NCBI GenBank assembly: GCA_937870605.1
Contig: CALMZW010000436.1
Location: forward strand, 1 to 13,164
Source: an uncultured Synergistaceae bacterium
Lineage (GTDB): Bacteria; Synergistota; Synergistia; Synergistales; Aminobacteriaceae
Direction: 5' to 3'
DNA: 13,164 bases
Below the pieces are notes generated by a model. The model made no database searches. It had not been told where the DNA came from and was given only the letters and a program-made list of their open reading frames with translations. A program made the translations under genes and the position numbers. Below are positions 1 through 6,712 of this stretch, one piece after another (the stretch's first letter is position 1; the number at the start of each line of letters is the position of its first letter).

Positions 1-273
1 GCCTGGTCGCTGACCGTTCCCTTGAGGAACTGGCTGACGGGCGGAATGCTGCTCTTCGGGGAAATGACGGGCCGCCTCGAAATGCTTCCCCGGGAGTCGT
101 TCGATGTTCTGGCGGAATCGTTGCGGGTGAAGGAACTCCTCGAAGAAGTCCGGATACGCCTGTTCGAAGCGGGAGACGCCGAAGGGTTCGATCAGGGCGA
201 TCAGGACGCCGTCGTCATCGATGTCCTCGCGTCCGTCACGTCGGAACCGGGACATTCGTGGAACGGGAGGTGA
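1..273 (+). CDS. C-terminal end of an unidentified protein (5' partial)
   Basis: The reading frame is open from base 1 and ends with TGA at 271-273, giving about 90 residues. The gene most likely begins before the window, although a TTG at 22 is a possible internal start. Codon use is GC-rich at third positions, as in the neighbours, so it looks truly coding. The tail is acidic and helical-looking (LAESLRVKELLEEVRIRLFE), followed by a polar end. I recognise no motif. Its stop codon overlaps the ribosome binding site of the next gene, so the two are probably co-transcribed. Because that next gene is a hydrogenase-cluster type ATPase, this could be another gene of such a cluster, for example a DRTGG or iron-sulfur protein, but that rests on context only. 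Confidence 0.6.
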   Translation, partial: AWSLTVPLRNWLTGGMLLFGEMTGRLEMLPRESFDVLAESLRVKELLEEVRIRLFEAGDAEGFDQGDQDAVVIDVLASVTSEPGHSWNGR

Positions 274-280
274 CGTGCGT

Positions 281-832
281 ATGCTCGAGGATCTGTCGCA
301 ACATATCCTTGATATTTCCGAAAACAGCCTCGGCGCCGGGGCCACGGACATACGAATCTCCATCGCGAACGGAGAGGAAACCGGGGTTCTGGTGTTCGAG
401 ATCGAAGATAACGGTCGGGGCATGGATCCCGATCTTCTGCGCCGTGTGATCGATCCGTTCTGCACCAGCAGGACGACGCGCCGCGTCGGTCTCGGAATTC
501 CGTTCCTCAAGCAGTCGGCCGAGCTGTGCGGCGGCGGGCTCGAAATCCGTTCCGAGACGGGCGTCGGGACACTCGTAAGGGCGCGCTTCCGGACGGACAG
601 CATCGATCTCCCCCCGCTGGGCGACGTGCCTGCATCGGTCGGCATGATGCTCGTGCTTCACCCGGACATCCGGTGGCGTTTCCGGTACGCGACCGGCCAC
701 GGCGATTGGACGCTGGACAGCAGGGAGATCCTCGAAGCGCTCGGAGATCGGGAAACCCTTCGGGATCCTTCGGTCGCGATCTGGATCCGGGAGTATATCC
801 GCGAGAACATGAACGGGATCGGATCGCAATAA
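281..832 (+). CDS. GHKL-fold ATP-binding protein of the [FeFe]-hydrogenase cluster type
   Basis: This 183-residue protein is a stand-alone histidine-kinase/anti-sigma-like ATPase domain. Visible are the N box (HILDISENS, residues 8-16), G1 box (DNGRGM, 43-48), an F-box-like DPFCTSRTTR (58-67) and G2 box (VGLGIPF, 69-75), then GVGTLVRARF. The C-terminal part (IDLPPLGD, later REILEALGD and IREYIREN) matches my memory of the small ATPases encoded beside NuoE-like and hydrogenase genes in Thermotoga and clostridia; their biochemical role is unclear. No phospho-acceptor or output domain is present, so a kinase or anti-sigma role is inference. The ATG at 281 is chosen because GGGAGGTGA (265-273) lies 7 bases upstream; GTG 275 is in frame but too close. 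hydF and hydE further along make a hydrogenase-linked role plausible. Confidence 0.85.
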   Translation: MLEDLSQHILDISENSLGAGATDIRISIANGEETGVLVFEIEDNGRGMDPDLLRRVIDPFCTSRTTRRVGLGIPFLKQSAELCGGGLEIRSETGVGTLVRARFRTDSIDLPPLGDVPASVGMMLVLHPDIRWRFRYATGHGDWTLDSREILEALGDRETLRDPSVAIWIREYIRENMNGIGSQ

Positions 833-946
833 CGGAGCCCCCTCCATTGATTCCGTACGCGTGCATTCCATAGCTGGTCACATGCGCCGCATTTTTGTGT
901 TTTCCGAATATTCCGGAACGGCTGCAATCCGCATGGCGGCTGAATA

Positions 947-955
947 TGTTATAAT
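947..955 (+). promoter_or_regulatory. Extended -10 promoter for the 6S-like RNA
   Basis: The sequence TGTTATAAT is a perfect extended -10 (TG-N-TATAAT, with TATAAT at 950-955). No good -35 is visible 16-18 bases upstream, which fits an extended -10 promoter. Transcription would begin near 961-962, a few bases before the RNA's closing stem at 972. Confidence 0.7.
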
Positions 956-961
956 CGCATC

Positions 962-1178
962 AGAAAATATGCCCTGCGGTGCCCGTGATCATAGCAACTG
1001 TCTTGAGCCAACACCTGACCTTAGCGAGGCTTTCGTCTGGCTCGGCAGAAGCGGCGTCGTACGTCGCCAAGGCTCAGAGTCAGTAGGCCTCGGATCTTGC
1101 GAGGACCGGGTCAAGACGTTCGTGACACGACATTGCGGGGATACAGATTGGGCGCGACAGAAGTCGCGCCTCTTTTTT
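962..1178 (+). ncRNA. ssrS: Probable 6S RNA (SsrS), regulator of RNA polymerase
   Basis: 6S RNA mimics an open promoter and binds the housekeeping RNA polymerase holoenzyme. The stretch lacks a credible protein gene but folds well. A closing stem pairs 972-981 with 1131-1140 (10 pairs including G-T) and, past a small CC/A internal loop, 984-987 with 1126-1129. An upper arm pairs 1002-1009 with 1071-1079 (one bulge), and a small hairpin, CCTCG/CGAGG (1088-1092 with 1100-1104), sits in the 3' side of the large central bulge. A long closed stem with a central bulge is the hallmark of 6S RNA. An alternative helix, 1000-1006 with 1111-1117 (7 perfect pairs), could compete, as rearrangement after pRNA synthesis does. 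The mature body is about 180 bases, the usual size. The position just upstream of a rarA operon is a known 6S gene order. The identity is inferred from fold and synteny, not from a covariance search. Confidence 0.75.
1151..1178 (+). terminator. Intrinsic terminator after the 6S-like RNA
   Basis: GGCGCGAC (1151-1158) pairs perfectly with GTCGCGCC (1163-1170) around the tetraloop AGAA, followed by TCTTTTTTT. It ends 16 bases before the start of the HAD gene, so it should separate the RNA from the downstream genes unless read-through occurs. No separate promoter is evident between it and 1195, so the HAD-rarA pair may depend on read-through or on a weak promoter I cannot see. Confidence 0.9.
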
Positions 1179-1194
1179 TAGGGAGGTGCACCGT

Positions 1195-2190
1195 TTGACG
1201 GATCTTTTCCCTCCGCTGTGGCATCCTTCGCTCAGCGACGCGTGGATTCTCGACTGGGACGGCGTCCTGGCCGATACGAAGCTGAATTTTCTTCCCTTCC
1301 GTGAGAAATATTTCGCCGGTCGGCAGGTGGCGATCCTCGAAGAACTGAAGCATCTTTCTCCCGACGTCCGTGAGCGGGCGATCGAGGATATGCGTTCGAT
1401 CGAGATCGAGGGGGCGCGCCGCGCCACGTGCGTCGGCGGCGCCGTCGATCTCATCGCGTGGCTGGACCAGGAGAAACGACCGTGGGCGATCGTGTCGCGC
1501 AACTGCCGGGAGTCCATCGAATGCGCTGCGGAACGGATGGGGTTCACACTGCCGCAGGTCGTCATGAGCCGGGAGTCCGGCCCTGTCAAGCCGGACCCGG
1601 AAGCGCTCTGGAACGCCGCATCGTCTCTTGGCGTCGGTCCCGAGCGGTGCGTGATGGTCGGTGATTTCGTCTATGACCTCATCGGCGCGCGTCGCGCCGG
1701 AATACGCGCCGTGCTGGTCGAGCGCCCGGGAGCCGCGTACGCGCACTGGGCCGATATCGCCTTCGACAGCGTTCGCGATCTCGTTTCCTCCCTCGGGCGC
1801 CCTGAGGCATGCGTCCCCTGGGAATACCTTCCGGTCGTGCGGAACAGGGGGGTCGAGTGGCTGATGGCCGCGAGCCGCGTTGTCGGGGCGCTCGATACGA
1901 AAGACCCGGAAATCGTGCGCATCATGCTCGAAGCGGCTTCCCTCGGGGTGCTCTCGTTCATCGTGCCGCCGGAGAGCGTCCTGGAGCCCGAACACTTCAG
2001 GGCGTCCCCTGTCTGCTCCCCGTCGAATCTTGGAGAGCCTCTTGCGGATGTCCTCCAGTCGGTGCTCCGCAATTGTTACCCCATGGCGAAGGTCTGCGCC
2101 GGAACGGAAGGAATCCGTCTCTCGTCTTTCGAGGAGGAGCCCTGGAAAACACTGCAGGGGGCGATCTCGTGGAGCGACGCGAAGGTCTGA
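1195..2190 (+). CDS. HAD-superfamily hydrolase with unassigned C-terminal extension
   Basis: This 331-residue protein carries all four HAD motifs: DWDGVLADT (nucleophile D20, D22), S101 in IVSRN, K132 in KPDPEAL, and GDFVYDLIGARRAG (D157, D161). That indicates a Mg-dependent phosphohydrolase of the phosphoglycolate phosphatase-like class with an alpha-helical cap between motifs I and II. The HAD core ends near residue 200. About 125 residues follow, including TKDPEIVRIMLEAASLGVLS, that I cannot assign; ordinary HAD phosphatases are about 220 residues. The start is TTG 1195, because GGGAGGTG (1181-1188) is its ribosome binding site; the in-frame GTG at 1186 lies inside that site. The end overlaps rarA by 22 bases, implying translational coupling. 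The substrate is unknown. Confidence 0.85.
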   Translation: MTDLFPPLWHPSLSDAWILDWDGVLADTKLNFLPFREKYFAGRQVAILEELKHLSPDVRERAIEDMRSIEIEGARRATCVGGAVDLIAWLDQEKRPWAIVSRNCRESIECAAERMGFTLPQVVMSRESGPVKPDPEALWNAASSLGVGPERCVMVGDFVYDLIGARRAGIRAVLVERPGAAYAHWADIAFDSVRDLVSSLGRPEACVPWEYLPVVRNRGVEWLMAASRVVGALDTKDPEIVRIMLEAASLGVLSFIVPPESVLEPEHFRASPVCSPSNLGEPLADVLQSVLRNCYPMAKVCAGTEGIRLSSFEEEPWKTLQGAISWSDAKV

Positions 2191-3467
2191 TCGCGGAAAG
2201 TCCGCTTGCGGACCGGATGCGCCCCAGGACGCCGGAGGAATTCGCCGGACAGCGCCACCTGCTTGCTCCGGGCGCGCCCTTGCGCACGCTTCTCGAAGGG
2301 AACCGGGTTCCGAGCTGTATTCTCTACGGTCCTCCGGGCGTCGGCAAGACCACGCTCGTCCGGATGATGGCGTCGGTGACGGATCGCTCCCTGCTCGAGA
2401 TCAACGCCGTTACCGCGAAGGTGGCGGAACTCCGCGACCTCGTCGAGGAAGCGAAGCGACTCAAGACGATGGCGGCGGGGCTGACGGCCATCGCGTTCGT
2501 GGACGAGCTGTATCACTTCAACAGAAGCCAGCAGAACGTCCTGCTCCCGTCGGTGGAGCGGGGCGACATCATCCTGGTCGGTACGACCACCGAAAATCCC
2601 TGGATCGAGATCAACAAGACGCTTCTCTCCCGTATGGTCATCTTCGAGCTGTACCCGCTCGAAGAGCCGGACCTCGTGCAGCTGCTCAAAAGGGCGCTGA
2701 CGGACCCGCGAGGGCTCGGACGTCTCGAGATGACCGCCGACGACGACACGCTGGGGCTCATCGCGCGTTCGTCCGGCGGCGATGCGCGGCAGGCGCTCAC
2801 ACGGCTCGAGGTCATCGCGTCGAGCGTCGCACTCACGGGCGCCTCTGCGGTTACTGCGGAAGCGGCCGAGAAGATCCTTCCGATGGCGAGCACGCGATAC
2901 GACAAGAACGCCGACGATCACTACACGATCGTCTCGGCGCTCATCAAGAGCATGCGGGGGTCCGATCCCGACGCGGCAGTCTACTGGCTTGCCCGAATGG
3001 TCGAGGGCGGTGAGGACGTCCGGTTCATCGCACGCCGCCTCGTCATATTCGCGGCGGAGGATGTCGGACTCGCGGATCCGGATGCGCTGCGGGTCGCGAC
3101 GTCGGCGGCCTACGCGGCCGATTTCACGGGACTTCCCGAAGCGCGGATCGTCCTGTCCGAGGCGGTCCTCTACCTCGCGACGGCGCCAAAGAGCAACAGC
3201 GCGTACAAGGCCGTCGCCGCGGCGCAGGAGGCGATCCGCTCCGGGGATATGCAGCGCGTGCCGGATCATCTCAACCCGCACGGCAGCGGATACCGGTACC
3301 CGCACGACGATCCGCGGCACTGGGTCCCGCAGCAGTACATGACGAAGCCGGGGCGCTTCTACTTTCCGTGCGCCAACGAACGCGAGGCGAAGATCCTTGC
3401 GCGGATGCGGCGTTTCTGGAAACGCTTCCGGGACGATCCGCCGCTTCCGGAACAGGGCGGTCAGTGA
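2169..3467 (+). CDS. rarA: Replication-associated recombination protein RarA (MgsA), AAA+ ATPase
   Basis: RarA is a cytoplasmic AAA+ ATPase related to clamp loaders that acts at stalled replication forks. The 432-residue product has the family's length and order: Walker A GPPGVGKT (54-61), Walker B FVDEL (D112, E113) followed by the RarA-typical HFNRSQQN, sensor 1 in VGTTTENP, the LLSR arginine finger and sensor 2 GDARQAL. The C-terminal half (YDKNADDHYTIVSALIKSMRGSDPDAAVYWLARM, given here as its flanks YDKNADDHY and DPDAAVYWLARM) is the conserved RarA tetramerisation/clamp-loader-like region. The start is GTG 2169, with AGGGGG (2156-2161) 7 bases upstream, inside the end of the HAD gene; the frame is open further up but there it is a shadow of the HAD gene. 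The stop overlaps the convergent DUF218 gene by 7 bases. Confidence 0.95.
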   Translation: MERREGLIAESPLADRMRPRTPEEFAGQRHLLAPGAPLRTLLEGNRVPSCILYGPPGVGKTTLVRMMASVTDRSLLEINAVTAKVAELRDLVEEAKRLKTMAAGLTAIAFVDELYHFNRSQQNVLLPSVERGDIILVGTTTENPWIEINKTLLSRMVIFELYPLEEPDLVQLLKRALTDPRGLGRLEMTADDDTLGLIARSSGGDARQALTRLEVIASSVALTGASAVTAEAAEKILPMASTRYDKNADDHYTIVSALIKSMRGSDPDAAVYWLARMVEGGEDVRFIARRLVIFAAEDVGLADPDALRVATSAAYAADFTGLPEARIVLSEAVLYLATAPKSNSAYKAVAAAQEAIRSGDMQRVPDHLNPHGSGYRYPHDDPRHWVPQQYMTKPGRFYFPCANEREAKILARMRRFWKRFRDDPPLPEQGGQ

Positions 3468-4231
3468 CGGAACAAACGATAGGCCAACAATCCGACGTAT
3501 TCCCGGACCGCAACGGACGTGTTGTATAACCCTCCGGGAGAGGGGACCCAGTCAAGCGCGGACGGCGCCGCCGGCTCGGATTTCCGGAGCGCGGGCCACG
3601 GATGGATCCGGACGCCCGAGAGCAGGCGCGACGCGCAATAGAGCGACCGCGGCATGTGATACGCGGACGTCACGAGGATGACATCGGTGACGCCTGCCTC
3701 CCTAATTGTCGGTGCGACGAACGACAGGTTTTCCCAGGTTGTCCGGGAAGCGCCTTCCACGGAAACGGCTGCGCGGCGACCAAGCCTGTCCGCCGCGGCC
3801 AGAACCATCTTCCTGATGTCTTCTTCGTTCGCTTTCTCCGGGTAGCCGCCCGAATAGAGCAACGGCCATCCGTGTTCTCCTGCGAGCAGAAGCCCCTCCA
3901 GAAACCGCGCGAGCGTTTCCGATTCCATGTACGGAACGCGCGCGGCCGTGTCGACGTTGATTCCGCCCGCGAGGACGAGGACGAGGGATTTCGATGCGGC
4001 TTCAGGGAGAGATCGTTCGGTGGATTCGAGCGGCGAGAGGAGCAGCCCCGAGACGGCCGGAGTTGAGAGAAGGGTCGCGGCAAGCGTGACGCAGAGCCCG
4101 AGGGACGCGATTTTGCGTTGTCCCCCGCGCCGGAAGATCGCCAGGAAGAGCAACAGAAAAAGAAGAAAAAAAAGACCGGGTGGTGTCACCGCGGCCCCCA
4201 GAAATTTATAGGCGAAATACGAAACGGTCAT
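3461..4231 (-). CDS. DUF218/YdcF-ElyC-SanA family membrane protein
   Basis: This 256-residue inner-membrane protein has two N-terminal hydrophobic segments (about residues 15-33 and 41-65) followed by a DUF218 domain. The domain starts at VLVLAGG (84-90) and carries family motifs: YSGGYP, the SRTTWENL stretch and VTSAYHMPRSL. In E. coli, ElyC and SanA with this fold affect envelope integrity and lipid-carrier or peptidoglycan metabolism; the enzymatic activity here is unknown. The start ATG at 4231 has an AGAGG-like site in the end of the upstream gntR gene, whose stop is 18 bases away, so it is probably the last gene of the leftward run. Two membrane segments before the domain resemble ElyC more than YdcF. 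Confidence 0.88.
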   Translation of the reverse strand: MTVSYFAYKFLGAAVTPPGLFFLLFLLLFLAIFRRGGQRKIASLGLCVTLAATLLSTPAVSGLLLSPLESTERSLPEAASKSLVLVLAGGINVDTAARVPYMESETLARFLEGLLLAGEHGWPLLYSGGYPEKANEEDIRKMVLAAADRLGRRAAVSVEGASRTTWENLSFVAPTIREAGVTDVILVTSAYHMPRSLYCASRLLSGVRIHPWPALRKSEPAAPSALDWVPSPGGLYNTSVAVREYVGLLAYRLFRH

Positions 4232-4249
4232 GGAAACGGCGCCTCTTCT

Positions 4250-4936
4250 CTAGCGGGAGGATTTCCCGCCTTCCTTCTGGCGGTTCCGGAGATAGCCCAG
4301 AAGCCCTTCCTTGCTCACGATGATGTGACGGCGCATCTCGTCCATCGCCCTGTCCTCTTTCCCGTCCAGCATGGCGTCGATGATGGCGATGTGGCCGCCG
4401 GCGAAATTCGTGATCGGATCCATCTCGATGGAGTACGGCCGGCAGAGGTTGATGAGGTCGGAAATGTTGACGAGCGTCCTGCTCAGGAAGTGGTTGGAGC
4501 AGTTCGCGTAGATCATCTGATGAAACGCCCGGTCCTCGGAGACGTACTGTTCATGGTTCGTGTGATCCGTCATGTTGCGGAAGATGTCCCTGAAGCGGAG
4601 CAATTCCTCTTTCGGGATATGATGGCACGCGTCGGCGACCGCCAGAATTTCGAGCGCCATACGCAATTCGTACAGGTCCGACGCGTCCTTCTCGGTCGGG
4701 AGCGTTACGTACGCTCCGCGCCTCGGCGTCAGCGTGACAAGTCCTGTCTGGGCGAGTTGCCGGATCGCTTCGCGGACGGGTGTCCGGGAAACGGCGAGTT
4801 GCTCCGCGAGGTCGATCTCCGAAAGTTTGGACCCGGGTTTGATTACGCCGCTCACAATCGCATCCTTGAGCTTTTCGTACACGATCTGACGAAGCCCCTG
4901 ATTGCTTGCCGGCGTCAACGGATTGATTACTGCCAC
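4250..4936 (-). CDS. GntR-family transcriptional regulator, FadR/FCD subfamily
   Basis: The 228-residue protein has an N-terminal winged helix-turn-helix (about 15-75), with the typical IKPGSKLSEIDLAEQLAVSR and TPVREAIRQLAQTGLV segments and the wing RRGAYV. An all-helical FCD ligand domain follows, with likely metal/ligand residues in EDRAFHQMIY, GGHIAIIDAM and MRRHI. FCD regulators usually sense carboxylic acids or other small metabolites and control nearby catabolic or transport genes. It lies after cobalamin adenosyltransferase and the NUP-family protein and divergent from the ureohydrolase, so these are candidate targets. The start is GTG 4936, with AGGGGTG (4944-4950 on the minus strand) upstream. 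A possible own promoter and operator overlap the end of the preceding gene. Confidence 0.92.
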   Translation of the reverse strand: MAVINPLTPASNQGLRQIVYEKLKDAIVSGVIKPGSKLSEIDLAEQLAVSRTPVREAIRQLAQTGLVTLTPRRGAYVTLPTEKDASDLYELRMALEILAVADACHHIPKEELLRFRDIFRNMTDHTNHEQYVSEDRAFHQMIYANCSNHFLSRTLVNISDLINLCRPYSIEMDPITNFAGGHIAIIDAMLDGKEDRAMDEMRRHIIVSKEGLLGYLRNRQKEGGKSSR

Positions 4937-4972
4937 GGTCGTTCACCCCTGTTCGTGTGTGTCAGGCGACAA

Positions 4973-4987
4973 TGTACGCATTATACA
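4973..4987 (-). promoter_or_regulatory. Candidate gntR promoter -10 and TGTA-N7-TACA half-site pair
   Basis: On the minus strand, TATAAT (4985-4980) sits about 45 bases before the gntR start and overlaps the stop codon of the cobalamin adenosyltransferase gene. The inverted repeat TGTA (4973-4976) ... TACA (4984-4987) covers this -10. GntR regulators often bind GT/AC half-sites, so autoregulation is possible. No convincing -35 is seen (the best is TGTAAC), and short TGTA/TACA pairs occur by chance, so this is tentative. Confidence 0.35.
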
Positions 4988-5520
4988 ACATTACAGCCGT
5001 CCGTTACACCCCGCCGCAGGCGTTCAAGATGGTCGTACCAGAGCGAGAGCGCGTAAATGACGTCGGAGAGGCGGTTGATATAGCGATAGGTCCGCTCTTC
5101 GATTTCGTTCGAGCGATAGAGCGTCACGACGGTTCTCTCGGCCCGGCGGGCGATCGTGCGGGCCATGTGAAGGGCGGCCCCCGCCTTCGAGTCGCCGGGA
5201 CGCACGAACCGGAACGTCTCTCCTGTGATCGACCGCACGCGTTCGGTGATCGCCTCGATCGTCGCGATTTCGGGACAGCCAAGCCCCGGATAGAGAGCGA
5301 GATGTCCCATCAGAAGCCCCAGATCGCGCTCCAGAACGCAGAGCTGTTCGCATATTTCCGGGTACTCGCACATCGACCTCGCGAGCCCGACGGCCGCCTG
5401 ACACTCGTCGAGCGTTCCGTATCCCTCGACCCTCGGATGGTCCTTCGGAACCCGTGTTCCGTCGCCGAGGCTCGTCTCTCCTTTATCTCCGCCCTTTGTG
5501 GTGATCCATGCGTCCGGCAT
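4981..5520 (-). CDS. PduO-type ATP:cob(I)alamin adenosyltransferase
   Basis: The enzyme transfers the 5'-deoxyadenosyl group of ATP to cob(I)alamin, giving adenosylcobalamin for B12-dependent mutases, aminomutases and lyases. The 179-residue product shows the family signature: N-terminal TTKGGDKGETSLGDG (7-21), RVEGYGTLDE, then RPGDSKAGAALHMARTIARR, with the ATP-contacting RRAER, and YINRLSDVIYALS near the C-terminus. The length is normal for a trimeric PduO/MMAB-type enzyme. The start ATG at 5520 has a strong GGGGAGGGG site just upstream. It begins 27 bases after the NUP-family gene with no room for a clear promoter, so it is likely co-transcribed with it. No B12-dependent enzyme is in the window to name the end user. 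Confidence 0.93.
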   Translation of the reverse strand: MPDAWITTKGGDKGETSLGDGTRVPKDHPRVEGYGTLDECQAAVGLARSMCEYPEICEQLCVLERDLGLLMGHLALYPGLGCPEIATIEAITERVRSITGETFRFVRPGDSKAGAALHMARTIARRAERTVVTLYRSNEIEERTYRYINRLSDVIYALSLWYDHLERLRRGVTDGCNVV

Positions 5521-5547
5521 GCTTGTCCCCTCCCCGGAAAATGTCGT

Positions 5548-6552
5548 CTACTGAAGCGGGGCCGCGGGGAGCGGCGGAACGCCCTTCTCCCAGACGGACC
5601 AGTTGCTAACGATATGATCCACAACGGCCGCGCCGACGAGGAACCCGTTCTTCATGCCGATAGAGAAGGAACCGTTGCGGGCGGCGAGGCTCTCTTTCGG
5701 AGTCTGTCCCTCGTGCGGCTGATCGAAATTTACGATGTCGCGCGCAATCATGTACCGTCCGAGCATTCCATGCCGCTGGAGCACCAGCGCGACCGCCGAG
5801 TCCTCCATCTGCGTGCTCACGTACGTTCCGGCCTTATAGAGCGCGCAGAGATAGTCCGCTTCCCGCGACAACGTGTGTCCGTGCCACCACGTGTCGGAGC
5901 AGACCGTTGTCCCGACGCCGACGAACGGTTTCCGGTGCGCCTGCTTCTCCCGGTATCGCAGCCGGTAGAGGGCCGCATCGACGGCGTCTTCCAGCGGTGC
6001 ATTGCGGCTCAGTCGGTGCGCCCATTCGGTCAGGACCGGATCGAGTCGGAGAACGATCCCCTTCCCGGCGGCTTCGAGCGGCTGGAAGACGGGGCCTTTT
6101 TCCGTGACGTCAAGCGGAGACCATCGCTGTCCCAGGTCGTAATCCACGATACAGTCGGACCAGAAGACGGAACCGAGCGTGCCGCGATCCGGAGGCGTTC
6201 CGGCGCACCCGGAAGTCAGGAAATACGTCGACGAAACGTCGAACCGCGGGTCGGACAGAATAGCCGTGAGGGAAGCGGCGGCATTCGCCTTGCCGACGCC
6301 GACGACCGTGCCGCATACGCCCGAGGGGGAGCAGTACACGGGAGCGAACGCGCCGCGGACGGAGACGGATGTCGCGTCTTTGAAATATCTGTCGAACCAG
6401 TGCTGGAACTCTCCCGCGAAATCTCCGGTATTCGCCCCGACTTCGAACATAGCGAAGACGAGCACCTTCGGACGGATGACATCCGCGGAAGCGCCGGTGA
6501 CGAGAAGCAGAACCAGAAAAATCGATGCAACGGAACGAACGGCTTTTCTCAT
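5548..6552 (-). CDS. Purine nucleoside permease (NUP) family protein, secreted
   Basis: The 334-residue protein resembles the NUP family (named after a Candida nucleoside permease; the fold is related to nucleoside phosphorylases). Family features seen are the opening KVLVFAMFEVGA, GEFQHWFDRYF, VVGVGKANAAASLTAILSDPRFD, FLTSGCAGTPPDRGTLGSVFWSD, VDYDL, and the late QMEDSAVALVLQRHG region. A Sec signal peptide is clear: MRKAVRS, a hydrophobic run and a likely ASA/D cut after residue 23. The mature protein should therefore be periplasmic or surface-exposed. There are no other membrane segments, so a role as channel or carrier is doubtful; nucleoside binding or phosphorolysis is a reasonable alternative. 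The ATG at 6552 has GAGGGGG upstream and a -35/-10 pair further up. It heads the leftward gene run. Confidence 0.87.
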   Translation of the reverse strand: MRKAVRSVASIFLVLLLVTGASADVIRPKVLVFAMFEVGANTGDFAGEFQHWFDRYFKDATSVSVRGAFAPVYCSPSGVCGTVVGVGKANAAASLTAILSDPRFDVSSTYFLTSGCAGTPPDRGTLGSVFWSDCIVDYDLGQRWSPLDVTEKGPVFQPLEAAGKGIVLRLDPVLTEWAHRLSRNAPLEDAVDAALYRLRYREKQAHRKPFVGVGTTVCSDTWWHGHTLSREADYLCALYKAGTYVSTQMEDSAVALVLQRHGMLGRYMIARDIVNFDQPHEGQTPKESLAARNGSFSIGMKNGFLVGAAVVDHIVSNWSVWEKGVPPLPAAPLQ

Positions 6553-6604
6553 GATAACGGCCCCCTCGTTTTGTGGACAGTATTCTTTCTCATGAATCAG
6601 GATA

Positions 6605-6633
6605 ATTCAACGCTCTTGTGTCAAAAATGTCAA
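6605..6633 (-). promoter_or_regulatory. Sigma-70 type promoter for the leftward NUP-cobalamin-gntR run
   Basis: On the minus strand, a perfect -35 TTGACA (6633-6628) is followed after exactly 17 bases by TTGAAT (6610-6605), four of six matching TATAAT. This places the start near 6598, about 46 bases before the NUP start codon. A second TTGACA nearby has no good -10 at proper distance. Confidence 0.6.
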
Positions 6634-6703
6634 TCTCGTCGCGCAGGGCAGGTGTTGCGGTTCATGAACATCCTCTGCGCGACGGTCCTTCCCTCCATCC
6701 TGC

Positions 6704-6712
6704 TGATAAAAT
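6704..6712 (+). promoter_or_regulatory. Extended -10 promoter candidate for the ureohydrolase gene
   Basis: TGATAAAAT gives a TG-N-TAAAAT extended -10 (hexamer 6707-6712) 44 bases before the start codon at 6757. No good -35 is visible. A perfect 10-base palindrome GTTCATGAAC (6660-6669) lies upstream, between this and the divergent promoter; it could be an operator. Confidence 0.45.

Noticed and set aside
882..896. ATGC-gcc-GCAT hairpin followed by TTTTT as a terminator for the GHKL ATPase gene
   Set aside because: A 4-pair stem is too weak to call; composition makes such matches likely by chance.
971..1140. Signal recognition particle RNA, tmRNA or RNase P RNA instead of 6S RNA
   Set aside because: I see neither the SRP AGGAAGCAGCC-type loop, nor the tmRNA tRNA-like end and tag frame, nor the RNase P GAGGAAAGTCC core.
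861..1181. 106-codon plus-strand open frame in the 833-1194 gap
   Set aside because: No ribosome binding site, no recognisable motif, and it runs through the promoter, stems and terminator of the 6S-like RNA.
2076..3320. 414-codon minus-strand open frame opposite rarA
   Set aside because: Arg-, Asp- and His-rich shadow of rarA with no motifs; rarA itself is complete and conserved.
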